Positions 17,023 to 24,558 of a DNA stretch of 40,423 bases are shown here, one piece after another (the stretch's first letter is position 1; each line of letters opens with the position of its first letter). Both the position numbers and the translations under genes were made by a program. The notes under the pieces are model-generated. The model had not been told where the DNA came from, made no database searches, and saw only the letters and a list, made by a program, of their open reading frames with translations. The DNA is taken from NCBI GenBank assembly GCA_020073525.1, contig JAIQFA010000045.1, positions 1 through 40,423 of the forward strand, read 5' to 3'. This DNA is from Terriglobia bacterium. GTDB taxonomy: Bacteria > Acidobacteriota > Terriglobia > Terriglobales > Acidobacteriaceae.

Positions 17023-17745
17023 ATGACCAGTTTGCCATTACCGCTTGCCGTCTTCGTCGCAGGACTGATCTCGTTCCTGTCGCCGTGCGTGCTGCCGCTC
17101 GTACCGGGATACGTTTCTCTGATCTCCGGCGTAGGCGTCGAGCAGCTGAAGCTGAAGGAAGGAGAGCTCTTCCGCAAGGTGATGCTCAATTCCGCCGCGT
17201 TCATCATCGGCTTCAGCATCGTCTTCATCACGCTGGGCGCGATCTCGACGGAAGTCGGCCAAGTGCTGGCACAGTACAAATCGCTGCTCGCCCGCATTGC
17301 CGGCGCGGTCATCATTCTCTTCGGACTTCATCTGACCGGGCTGCTGCAGATCAAGGCTTTGCTGGCTGACACGCGGCTGCACAGCCTCAAAGGGAGCTCT
17401 TCCGCCTGGGGCGCATTTGTGATCGGGTTCGCGTTCGCATTCGGATGGACGCCTTGCGTTGGTCCGATCCTCGCGGTCGTACTGGGATTCGCCGCGGCTC
17501 AGGACACGGTTTGGAAAGGCATCTTTCTTCTGGCCATTTACTCAGCCGGATTGGCTGTGCCCTTCTTGCTCACTTCGCTTGGCATCGAGCGCTTCCTTAA
17601 GTTCTACAACCGCTTTAAATTCCACATGCACGCCGTGGAGGTAGCGAGCGGAGGCTTGTTAATCGCGTTGGGCATTCTGCTGGTGATGGGTCGCTTCGCG
17701 CTCATCTCCGGATATTTCTCGTTCTTGAATCGTTTTGCGCTGTAG
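17023..17745 (+). CDS. ccdA: CcdA-type thiol-disulfide membrane transporter
   Basis: CcdA/DsbD-beta proteins pass reducing equivalents from cytoplasmic thioredoxin across the inner membrane. The 240-residue product has six predicted transmembrane helices and both redox cysteines in their usual places: SPCVLPLVPGY in helix 1 (C22 region) and GWTPCVGPIL in helix 4. The inverted-repeat symmetry of the family (two halves each with P-C-x-x-P-like turns) is visible. It is followed by a thioredoxin-like gene and a DsbD-alpha-like gene on the same strand, so electrons probably go to these periplasmic partners. A 65-base inverted family B repeat lies directly after it. Confidence 0.95.
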   Translation: MTSLPLPLAVFVAGLISFLSPCVLPLVPGYVSLISGVGVEQLKLKEGELFRKVMLNSAAFIIGFSIVFITLGAISTEVGQVLAQYKSLLARIAGAVIILFGLHLTGLLQIKALLADTRLHSLKGSSSAWGAFVIGFAFAFGWTPCVGPILAVVLGFAAAQDTVWKGIFLLAIYSAGLAVPFLLTSLGIERFLKFYNRFKFHMHAVEVASGGLLIALGILLVMGRFALISGYFSFLNRFAL

Positions 17746-17766
17746 GGAAGCGATTCTGATTTTGCC

Positions 17767-17831
17767 GTAGAGACGGGGCTTGCCCCGTCTTACTCTGCCG
17801 CGGCGGGAGACGGGGCAAGCCCCGTCTCTAC
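17767..17831. repeat. Family B element, perfect inverted pair of palindromes
   Basis: Two 24-base arms at 17767-17790 and 17808-17831 are perfect reverse complements. Each arm is itself a palindrome, GACGGGGC-TT-GCCCCGTC preceded by GTAGA. The unit can fold as one long stem or as two small hairpins. It lies between ccdA and the thioredoxin-like gene, with no T-tract on either side. Confidence 0.9.
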
Positions 17832-17886
17832 AGGTGAATGCTTTTAGCTGCACGCCCCGGCAAGGGCACAAAATTAGAGGTTAATC

Positions 17887-18447
17887 GTGAAAAGAAATCC
17901 GCTGGTTCTGTTTTTTGTCGCCGTCATCGTCGCGGCCATGTTATTCGCGGGCATTCGCGCGGCCCGCAACAATCGCGCCAACGGTCCTGCCAAAGGACAG
18001 CTCATAGGCAGCCTGGCGCCGGACTTCGATCTGCAAACACTCGATGGCAAGAACATGAAGCTTTCCGACCTTCGCGGGAAAGCGGTTCTTCTCAATTTCT
18101 GGGCGACGTATTGTGGTCCCTGCAAAATCGAGATGCCCTGGTTCGTCGAACTGCAAAAGGAATACGGCCCGCAAGGATTCCAGATCGTCGGGGTAGCCAT
18201 GGACGACGCCAGCACCGAAGACATCGCCAAATTCGTCAAGGAAATGGGCGTCAACTACCCCATTTTGCTGGGCAAGGAATCGGTCGGACAGAGCTACGGC
18301 GGCGTCGGTGTGCTGCCGACCACGTTCTTCGTGGACCGCGATGGGAAGCTGATCGCCCGCGAATTCGGCCTGGTGAGCCGCAGCGTGTTCGTCGACCACA
18401 TCAAAAGTGCCTTGGGCCAGGGGCAGGCGGTACAGGCTCAGAAGTAA
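17887..18447 (+). CDS. Membrane-anchored TlpA/ResA-like thiol-disulfide oxidoreductase
   Basis: A 186-residue protein with an N-terminal signal anchor (LVLFFVAVIVAAMLFAGI), then a thioredoxin fold of the AhpC-TSA/TlpA group: APDFDLQTLDGK, the active site WATYCGPCK (CGPC near residues 77-80), and the cis-proline loop GVLPTTFFVD. It should face the periplasm and reduce cysteines of client proteins such as apocytochromes, receiving electrons through CcdA. The start is GTG with GAGG about 7 bases upstream. It is second in a ccdA, thioredoxin, DsbD-alpha order. Confidence 0.94.
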   Translation: MKRNPLVLFFVAVIVAAMLFAGIRAARNNRANGPAKGQLIGSLAPDFDLQTLDGKNMKLSDLRGKAVLLNFWATYCGPCKIEMPWFVELQKEYGPQGFQIVGVAMDDASTEDIAKFVKEMGVNYPILLGKESVGQSYGGVGVLPTTFFVDRDGKLIAREFGLVSRSVFVDHIKSALGQGQAVQAQK

Positions 18448-18494
18448 CTACGAGCCGCGGCTGAACCTGGGGTAGTCTGGAGCTGGGGTGGCCA

Positions 18495-19031
18495 ATGAAA
18501 ATTGTTCTCGCGAGCGCGCTTTTGCTGATTTCCTCGTGGGCTGCGGCGCAGGACAACTTCGGACCGCAAGGTCCCGCCGTAAAGATGGCACCCGCTCCGC
18601 TCGTGACCGCCGTACAGGGCAAACCGGCTACGGTCCCGCTTTCGTTCCGCGTTGCCAGCGGGTACCACATCAATTCCAACAAACCGAAGTCGGAGTTCCT
18701 GATCCCGACCGTGCTCAAGGTAGACGCCACCACTGACATCGTCATCGGAAGAACCACCTACCCCGACGGCCAGGACATGAGCTTCGCATTCGCTCCCGAC
18801 GAGAAGCTCAATGTGTACACCGGAGATTTCAAAGTGGACGTACTGGTCCGTCCCCTGCGCTCGGTAACAGCCGGCAAATATATCGTGCGCGGAACGCTAA
18901 AATATCAGGCCTGCGATAATTCGGCCTGCTATCCACCAAAACAGCTGCCCATCAGCTTTGATGTGAAGATTGCTAAAGCTCCGCGGGTGGCAGGCAGGAA
19001 TCCGGCTCAAAGTCCGCACGCCCACCAGTAA
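18495..19031 (+). CDS. Periplasmic DsbD-alpha-like (nDsbD) domain protein
   Basis: A 178-residue exported protein: signal peptide LASALLLISSWAAAQ, then one immunoglobulin-like domain of the DsbD N-terminal family. Key features are VASGYHINSNKPKSEFLIPT and YQACDNSACYPPKQ, where the two cysteines (about six residues apart) match the redox pair of nDsbD. In Proteobacteria this domain is fused to the CcdA-like and thioredoxin-like parts of DsbD; here it is a separate polypeptide next to ccdA and a TlpA-like gene. It would pass electrons onward to periplasmic targets. The ATG at 18495 has a weak GGGGTGG upstream. Confidence 0.9.
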   Translation: MKIVLASALLLISSWAAAQDNFGPQGPAVKMAPAPLVTAVQGKPATVPLSFRVASGYHINSNKPKSEFLIPTVLKVDATTDIVIGRTTYPDGQDMSFAFAPDEKLNVYTGDFKVDVLVRPLRSVTAGKYIVRGTLKYQACDNSACYPPKQLPISFDVKIAKAPRVAGRNPAQSPHAHQ

Positions 19032-19041
19032 CAGCGTACTG

Positions 19042-19455
19042 TCAAATCACAGACCGCAGCCGAAGTTGAGTCGTGAGAGTGTCAATCTGCGCCTCGAGCA
19101 GATTGCGAATGGAAAGCATTCCCAGCAGCCGTCCGTCATCATCGACAATCGGCAAGTGCCGGTAGTGGCGCTCCACCATGGTGGCCAGTGCCTTGCTGGC
19201 GGGAGTCGCCCGAGTCGCCATCTCGACGGGCGTCGTCATGACTTCGCGAACGGAAATCTTTCGCGGATCGTGTTCACCAAGCGACAGCCGGCGCAGCACA
19301 TCCCGCTCGGTAAAAATTCCAGCGACGCGATGGTTTTCGTCAATCACGGCGACGGCTCCCACGTGCCGATCCAGCATCGTCCGGATCGCTTGCTCGGCGG
19401 TCGCTGCAACCGGAACCGAAGCCGCTTCCGAATCGCACATTTCCAGAATGTTCAT
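19042..19455 (-). CDS. Tandem CBS-domain protein
   Basis: A 137-residue cytosolic protein made of a CBS pair: first CBS with AAVSV-type start and HVGAVAVIDENHRVAGIFTERDVLRRL, second with HYRHLPIVDDDGRLLGMLSIRNLL. CBS pairs bind adenosine nucleotides such as AMP, ATP or S-adenosylmethionine and act as energy sensors. No effector domain is attached, so it probably regulates a partner. The start is ATG at 19455 with GAGGTGAAGCG directly upstream. It begins 4 bases after the amidohydrolase stop, so the two are probably translationally coupled, though no functional link is obvious. Confidence 0.93.
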   Translation of the reverse strand: MNILEMCDSEAASVPVAATAEQAIRTMLDRHVGAVAVIDENHRVAGIFTERDVLRRLSLGEHDPRKISVREVMTTPVEMATRATPASKALATMVERHYRHLPIVDDDGRLLGMLSIRNLLEAQIDTLTTQLRLRSVI

Positions 19456-19459
19456 CGCT

Positions 19460-20791
19460 TCACCTCTTCGGCCCGAGATCGTTCTTGAACACTTTGCCAT
19501 CCTTCATTACAAATCCGACATTCTCGAGAATTTTGATATTCGCCAAGGGATCGCCAGACACGGCGACCACGTCGGCGTAGGCGCCGGGCGCAATCACTCC
19601 CACCCGTCCTTTCATCTCCAGCAATTCCGCCGCCCGCGAAGTGGCGCTCTGGATGGCCTGTATCGGCGTCATGCCGAATTCGACCATCCGCGGAAACTCC
19701 TGCGCGATCGGCTCGGTCCAAGGGATTCCACCAATGTCAGTCCCGAATGCAATCTTGACTCCCGCCTTCAGCGCCTTGCGAAACGACACCTCGTGCTCGG
19801 AGGCGCGCTTGCGGTCGCGCTGGCCTTCCGGAGTATCGGCCGGCGCCCAATCGCCGTAGTAGACACTTAGCGTCGCACACAGCCACGTGCCCTGCCGGAT
19901 CATCTGTGTGATCTGCGCGTCGGTCAGCACCAGGCCATGTTCGATCGAGTCGCAGCCGCCGTCGAGAGCACGCTGCATGCCTTCTCCGCTGTACGCATGG
20001 CACGCCACTTTTTTCCCCCACCCATGGGTTTCGTCCACAATCGCGCGCAATTCCTCGACCGTGAGGGTCGGCTGCGATACCAGGTCGCCGTTCTTGCTAA
20101 CCCATGACCGGTGCGTCATGTATACCTTGATCCAGTCCGCTCCGTGGTCGAGTTGCTCGCGCGCGGCTTTGCGCGCCTGGACCGGCCCGTCAATGATCTG
20201 CACGCCCTTGGGCACTTCGATCTCCGGGGCGTAGCCCTCCAGGGGATACCCACCAGTAGTCGAGATCGCTCGGGTCGAAACAAACAAGCGCGGACCGGGA
20301 ATGTATCCGCCTTCAATCGCCTGTTTGATGCCCACGTCGCCATAACCCGCGCCTTCGGTTTCCATGTCGCGCAGAGTGGTGAAGCCCTGTTCGAGCGCGC
20401 GCCGGGCCGAGACCGCCGCTCGCGCCGCACGGAACGCCAGCGGATGTTTGAGCAACTGAATGTCGTATCCGCCCTCGGCCGGAACCTCACCCTGCAGAAA
20501 AATGTGAGTGTGGGCGTCAATCAGCCCGGGCAGCACCGTAGCATGGGAGAGATCGATGAAGGTAGCGCCGGCGGGAAGGTTGGCCGTCGGCCCTCCGTCG
20601 GCGACCTCGGTAATCAGGTTTCCGCGAATGGTAATGATCACGTCGTGGCGAGCAGAGCCTGACACGCCGTCAATCAAAGTTCCCGCTCGGATCACCGTCA
20701 GAGCCGCGGGCGCGTTTTTCTGAGCCCAGCCCGCAGAAATCAGTCCCAGGAAACTCAAAAGAGGAATCAGCAGGAGAATCGAGCGGTTCAC
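19460..20791 (-). CDS. Exported amidohydrolase, imidazolonepropionase/prolidase-like
   Basis: A 443-residue metal-dependent amidohydrolase with an N-terminal signal peptide (LLLIPLLSFLGLISAGWAQ), so it acts in the periplasm. The barrel motifs are DAHTH (metal ligands), WIKVYMT (bridging lysine), ACHAYSG, SIEHG and FGTDIGG, which match the HxH, K, H, H, D pattern of the binuclear imidazolonepropionase-like group. This subgroup includes Xaa-Pro and Xaa-Arg dipeptidases; the substrate here cannot be told. A small CBS protein is encoded 4 bases downstream. The ATG at 20791 starts directly with the signal peptide. Confidence 0.93.
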   Translation of the reverse strand: MNRSILLLIPLLSFLGLISAGWAQKNAPAALTVIRAGTLIDGVSGSARHDVIITIRGNLITEVADGGPTANLPAGATFIDLSHATVLPGLIDAHTHIFLQGEVPAEGGYDIQLLKHPLAFRAARAAVSARRALEQGFTTLRDMETEGAGYGDVGIKQAIEGGYIPGPRLFVSTRAISTTGGYPLEGYAPEIEVPKGVQIIDGPVQARKAAREQLDHGADWIKVYMTHRSWVSKNGDLVSQPTLTVEELRAIVDETHGWGKKVACHAYSGEGMQRALDGGCDSIEHGLVLTDAQITQMIRQGTWLCATLSVYYGDWAPADTPEGQRDRKRASEHEVSFRKALKAGVKIAFGTDIGGIPWTEPIAQEFPRMVEFGMTPIQAIQSATSRAAELLEMKGRVGVIAPGAYADVVAVSGDPLANIKILENVGFVMKDGKVFKNDLGPKR

Positions 20792-20860
20792 CGCAACCTC
20801 CGGAAAGGCTGGATTGTACTCCTTGCGGCAGGCGTCGTCGGCACATTTTGGGGACTGAGA

Positions 20861-21577
20861 TTATCGGGGAGGAACGCCAGCGCGGCGCGGAATGCGGAGA
20901 ACGAATCCGGTGGGGTGGACCCCGGTAGGATCAACGTCCAAGGTGCCGAAGGCCAGCGATGCTCCGGCGGCTTCGAATACGCGGGTGGCGATGGCGAGCC
21001 GTACCCTACGTAGCATCGAAGTCGCGTCGGCCGGCGCTGGCGTCGTAGGAAGGTTTCTTGCGCTCCGGTCCCGTTCGCCTTCCGCTCGCAGCACCGCCCC
21101 GGCTGGGCCCTCGCCCAAGAGAAGCATGACTTTACCTCCCTCCGGTTGCGCTTCGATCATCGACGCGATCAGATACTGCAAAGCCAGCCGCAAGCGCGCC
21201 TCCGGCGACGGCAACAGGGTGGTGCAGGTGCCCACCAAGCACAACCGGACACCACGGACGGCCGCGATCGAGGACAGTTCTTCAACCACGCTCTGAAGGG
21301 CGGGACTTAATGCGGACGAGAAAGTTTCCGGCCCAGGCTGCTCTGCGTCCAGATACTCCCGCATCAACTGGATCATGCCAATCACTTTCTCTGTCTGCTG
21401 CAGGGCTGCCGATACACTTTCTTGCCGCTGCTCCGCGACTTCATCGGGCGCGAGCTCGAGCGACAGTTCGAGCGAGCAGCGCAAGCTGGTAAGCGGCTGG
21501 CTCAATGAGTGCAATAGTTCCCCGAGCACGTCCGGACTTTGAGGCAGTTTCGGAAAGGCATGCGAACCTGTGCTCAT
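20861..21577 (-). CDS. Degenerate histidine kinase-like partner of the response regulator
   Basis: A 238-residue cytosolic protein overlapping the response regulator by 4 bases. It has a dimerisation/phosphotransfer-like helix pair with LLHSLSQPLTSLRCSLEL (H23), like the H box but with Ser where active kinases usually have Glu or Asp after His. A following ATPase-like region has LRLALQYLIASMIEA where the N box (NLLxNAxxY) should be; the key Asn is missing, and DxGxG and GxGLG loops are not present. It has no sensor or membrane segment. It may act as a phosphotransfer or phosphatase protein without kinase activity. The calling is inference from motif loss. Confidence 0.8.
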   Translation of the reverse strand: MSTGSHAFPKLPQSPDVLGELLHSLSQPLTSLRCSLELSLELAPDEVAEQRQESVSAALQQTEKVIGMIQLMREYLDAEQPGPETFSSALSPALQSVVEELSSIAAVRGVRLCLVGTCTTLLPSPEARLRLALQYLIASMIEAQPEGGKVMLLLGEGPAGAVLRAEGERDRSARNLPTTPAPADATSMLRRVRLAIATRVFEAAGASLAFGTLDVDPTGVHPTGFVLRIPRRAGVPPR

Positions 21578-22257
21578 GCCGAGGCTCCGTCGGGACTTAT
21601 CTGATACCCCACACCACGGACCGTGTGAATGAGAGAAGGCGAGAAGCCATCGTCTACTTTGCGCCGCAGGTAGTTAATGTAAACGTCCACCACGTTCGTG
21701 GTGGAATCAAAGGTCAGGTTCCAGACGTGTTCGATGATCATCGCACGCGTGAGCCGGCGTCCGGCGTTGCGCATCAGGTATTCAAGCAGGGCGAATTCCT
21801 TGGTCGTCAATTCAATGTGGCGCCCGGCGCGCTCCACTTTGCGTTCCACGCGGTCCAAACAGAGATCCCGGACAGTGAGCACCGATTCCGATGGCAGGTG
21901 GCTGCGCCGCAACAAGGCCCGTGCACGGGCCGACAGCTCGAGAAATGAGAAAGGCTTGACCAGGTAATCGTCCGCGCCAGAATCGAGGCACTGCACGCGG
22001 TCTTCGACACGGCTGCGCGCGGTGAGAATCATTACCGGCAAGTTCGCCTTGCGCTGACGCAAGCTTTTCAGGACCGACAAACCATCGACCCCGGGCAGAT
22101 TCAGGTCAAGCACCACCAGGTCGTAGGCAAACTCCATTGCCATCGAACGGCCCTGGTTCCCCTCGTGGGCCACGTCCACGGCATGATGTTCTGCTTCCAG
22201 GCCTTTGCGGATAAAGCTGGAAAGGGCGGCGTCGTCTTCGACGATAAGAATTCTCAT
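21574..22257 (-). CDS. OmpR/PhoB-family response regulator
   Basis: A 227-residue two-component transcription regulator. The receiver domain (1-115) has the acidic pair EDD at 7-9, phospho-acceptor D51 in LVVLDLNLPG, T79 and K101 (LVKPFSF). The winged-helix output domain follows with ELTTKEFALLEYLMRNAG and DVYINYLRRKVD-IHTVRGVGY, which bind DNA. The adjoining downstream gene is a degenerate kinase-like protein with which it overlaps, so the cognate sensor kinase may be elsewhere. Upstream 22258-22484 carries a family B repeat between this gene and glmM. Confidence 0.95.
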   Translation of the reverse strand: MRILIVEDDAALSSFIRKGLEAEHHAVDVAHEGNQGRSMAMEFAYDLVVLDLNLPGVDGLSVLKSLRQRKANLPVMILTARSRVEDRVQCLDSGADDYLVKPFSFLELSARARALLRRSHLPSESVLTVRDLCLDRVERKVERAGRHIELTTKEFALLEYLMRNAGRRLTRAMIIEHVWNLTFDSTTNVVDVYINYLRRKVDDGFSPSLIHTVRGVGYQISPDGASA

Positions 22258-22400
22258 GAGCTTCTTCTAAGTCGATGGGCTCTGAACCGATTCTCATTCT
22301 CGACTTAGTCGCGTTAGCCCACAAGATAACCGGTTCGTACCAAAGGACGTATTTGCGGGAAGTGACACAGGGGCTGCAAAACGGGTAGGAATCTTCAACC

Positions 22401-22465
22401 GTAGAGACGGGGCTTGCCCCGTCTCCGATCGACGCGGTGGGCGACGCGGCAAGCCGCGTCTCTAC
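22401..22465. repeat. Family B element, inverted pair with compensatory stem change
   Basis: The first arm (22401-22425) has stem GACGGGGC/GCCCCGTC after GTAGA; the second (22441-22465, inverted) has GACGCGGC/GCCGCGTC. Each arm still pairs with itself although the sequences differ at complementary positions. The pair lies 19 bases after the glmM stop. Confidence 0.88.
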
Positions 22466-22484
22466 GGGAAATCAGGCAGGATTT

Positions 22485-23858
22485 CTAGGCACCCAACGCT
22501 GACCGGATTGCCTCGACGATCGATTCCGCAAGGCGATCCATTTGCTCCTTCGACTCGGCTTCAATCATCACGCGCGCCAGCGCTTCGGTGCCGGAATAGC
22601 GCACGACCACTCGGCCATTGCCATCGAGTTCCCGCTCTGCTGCCGCAATCGCCGCCTGCACCGGGGGAATCTCCGGGAAGGGAGTCTTATGCCGCACCCG
22701 CACATTCCGAATCGTCTGCGGAAACACTTTCAGGTCGCCCACCAAATCGGCCAGCGGCTTGCCCGTGCGAACCATGGTCTCCAGCACCCGCAGCGCGGTC
22801 AGTAGTCCGTCGCCGGTGGTAGCCTCGCCATCGCGAAACAATATGTGGCCGGACTGTTCGCCGCCGAGCGTAGCGCCCAGGCGCTGCATTTCTTCGAGCA
22901 CGTACTTATCGCCGACATTGGCGCGCAACATCTGAATGCCAGATCGCTTGAGCGCCAACTCCAATCCCATATTCGACATCGTCGTCGCCACCACGGTGGC
23001 ATTGGCGAGTGTGCCGCGCGACTTCATTTCACGCGCCGCCAGCAGAAGAACCGCATCTCCATTGACGACGCGCCCGTCCGCATCGCAAAAGAGTGCGCGG
23101 TCGGCGTCGCCGTCAAAAGTGACGCCCAGGTCAAAACGTCCGCGATTTTCGGCGACAAAGCGCGCCACCGCTTCCGGATGCAGGGCGCCACAATTCTCGT
23201 TGATGTTCTGTCCATCCGGAGCGCAGTGGAGAAAGGTCGTATTGATTTTGAGCGCCCCGAACAGCTCTGGAGCTTCCGCAGCGGCGGCGCCATTGGCACA
23301 ATCGACGGCGACGCGAAGCGGCGTCAAGTCTGCGGAAACGCTGCTCGCCAGCCAACGAACATAAGCCTGGCGGAGGGCTTCCTCACCAGGCAGGGTTGAA
23401 ACCTCGGGGGCGGAATCGGGCGCCGGAATTGCATCCGCCTGTAGCAGCGCGAAAATTTCCTTTTCAATCGCCAGTTCGCGCGCGTCCGGCTGCTTGTAGC
23501 CATCGCCGGAAAAAATCTTGATCCCGTTATCGGTCCAGGGATTGTGCGAGGCAGAAATCACGACCCCGGCATCGAAGCGTTGCGAGCGCGCGAGAAAGGC
23601 GACGCCCGGTGTAGTGATCACACCGGCGCTTCGCGTTTCCACGCCCACCGACATTAGCCCCTGAAGAAATCGGTCGGCGATCCAGCGACTGGAAACGCGC
23701 GTATCTTGTCCAATCACCAACCGCGGCTTGGGATTCACGCGCACCAGATCGTGCCCGAGCGCCCGCCCAATCCAATAAACACTGTCGCGCGTCAGCGGGA
23801 ATTCTCCCGCCACGCCCCGAATTCCGTCAGTACCGAAGAGCTGTCTGGTTTGCGTCAT
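22485..23858 (-). CDS. glmM: Phosphoglucosamine mutase
   Basis: GlmM converts glucosamine-6-phosphate to glucosamine-1-phosphate for peptidoglycan and lipopolysaccharide synthesis. The 457-residue product has the N-terminal LFGTDGIRG, catalytic serine S104 in ISASHNP (101-107), metal loop DGDADR (249-254), sugar-binding GEQSGH (333-338) and phosphate-binding RYSGTEALARVM near 420. The length is normal for the family. It is the last gene of cdaA-cdaR-glmM, an order conserved across many bacteria, in which GlmM can bind and inhibit the diadenylate cyclase. A family B repeat follows the stop codon. Confidence 0.97.
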   Translation of the reverse strand: MTQTRQLFGTDGIRGVAGEFPLTRDSVYWIGRALGHDLVRVNPKPRLVIGQDTRVSSRWIADRFLQGLMSVGVETRSAGVITTPGVAFLARSQRFDAGVVISASHNPWTDNGIKIFSGDGYKQPDARELAIEKEIFALLQADAIPAPDSAPEVSTLPGEEALRQAYVRWLASSVSADLTPLRVAVDCANGAAAAEAPELFGALKINTTFLHCAPDGQNINENCGALHPEAVARFVAENRGRFDLGVTFDGDADRALFCDADGRVVNGDAVLLLAAREMKSRGTLANATVVATTMSNMGLELALKRSGIQMLRANVGDKYVLEEMQRLGATLGGEQSGHILFRDGEATTGDGLLTALRVLETMVRTGKPLADLVGDLKVFPQTIRNVRVRHKTPFPEIPPVQAAIAAAERELDGNGRVVVRYSGTEALARVMIEAESKEQMDRLAESIVEAIRSALGA

Positions 23859-23884
23859 GCCGGGGCGGGGATCGAAACTGCTCC

Positions 23885-24556
23885 TTACTTGTTGTGATAT
23901 TCCGAGCGTCCCATGATAACCGTCACGCGAACCGGTGTGGGGTGCACAACTTGGATCAAGGGATCGGGAACATAGGCTTGCGTCACAAAAGTAGCTTGAG
24001 TCATAGCTCCGCTGACGTCAACCGGGTCCGTGGTCGCAGCATCCACGGCGTCGACGCGGCGGCGGGGTCCGGTAATTGTGACAGACGGCGGATCGGCGAT
24101 CACCTGTGCCACTTGCATGCCGCCGGCAAAATTTCCTGTCACACGCGGTCGCACCTCGACCGTGCGAGTCGCACGATTGTCGAACGAGAGGTGAAACTGA
24201 CCGGGGATGATCTGGACGACTTCCAAATCCTGTGGCACATGAACATGCCGGCTGGTCAAATCGAAAGTCCGTTCCCCCGGCCGAACGTCGGCCAGATCAA
24301 TCTCGGCCCGCACATCCGCAACCTGGAGACGGTGAATCAGCCGCTCCGGTCCACGCACACGGATCTGCGCCTCGGTAGAGTTAGCGGAATCGATTTCGAG
24401 ATTATCAGGGAAATTATGGAACTCGATCGGAACCTTCATTTCGACTTCCGCAATAGGATCGCGCGCTACTGCCAGCCACAGGCCGATGGCGAGCAGCAGG
24501 GATACCACCTTGAGCGCGATATTGTGAAAGAGTGCGCGCTGCACAAAACCAAGCAT
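23885..24556 (-). CDS. cdaR: YbbR-domain regulator of diadenylate cyclase
   Basis: A 223-residue membrane-anchored protein with one N-terminal helix (IALKVVSLLLAIGLWLAV) followed by two YbbR-type beta-rich domains (for example VPIEFHNFPDNLEI and VRGPERLIHRLQ; second half PPSVTITGPRRRVDAVD). Family proteins usually carry two to four such domains outside the membrane and modulate CdaA. The start ATG lies 2 bases after the cdaA stop, and glmM follows, so the three genes form one operon. The length suits a short CdaR. Confidence 0.93.
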   Translation of the reverse strand: MLGFVQRALFHNIALKVVSLLLAIGLWLAVARDPIAEVEMKVPIEFHNFPDNLEIDSANSTEAQIRVRGPERLIHRLQVADVRAEIDLADVRPGERTFDLTSRHVHVPQDLEVVQIIPGQFHLSFDNRATRTVEVRPRVTGNFAGGMQVAQVIADPPSVTITGPRRRVDAVDAATTDPVDVSGAMTQATFVTQAYVPDPLIQVVHPTPVRVTVIMGRSEYHNK

Positions 24557-24558
24557 GG

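Noticed and set aside
17767..17831. Transcription terminator between ccdA and the thioredoxin-like gene
   Set aside because: Perfect stem but no T-tract on either strand, and the same sequence occurs in other non-terminator positions; treated as a repeat.
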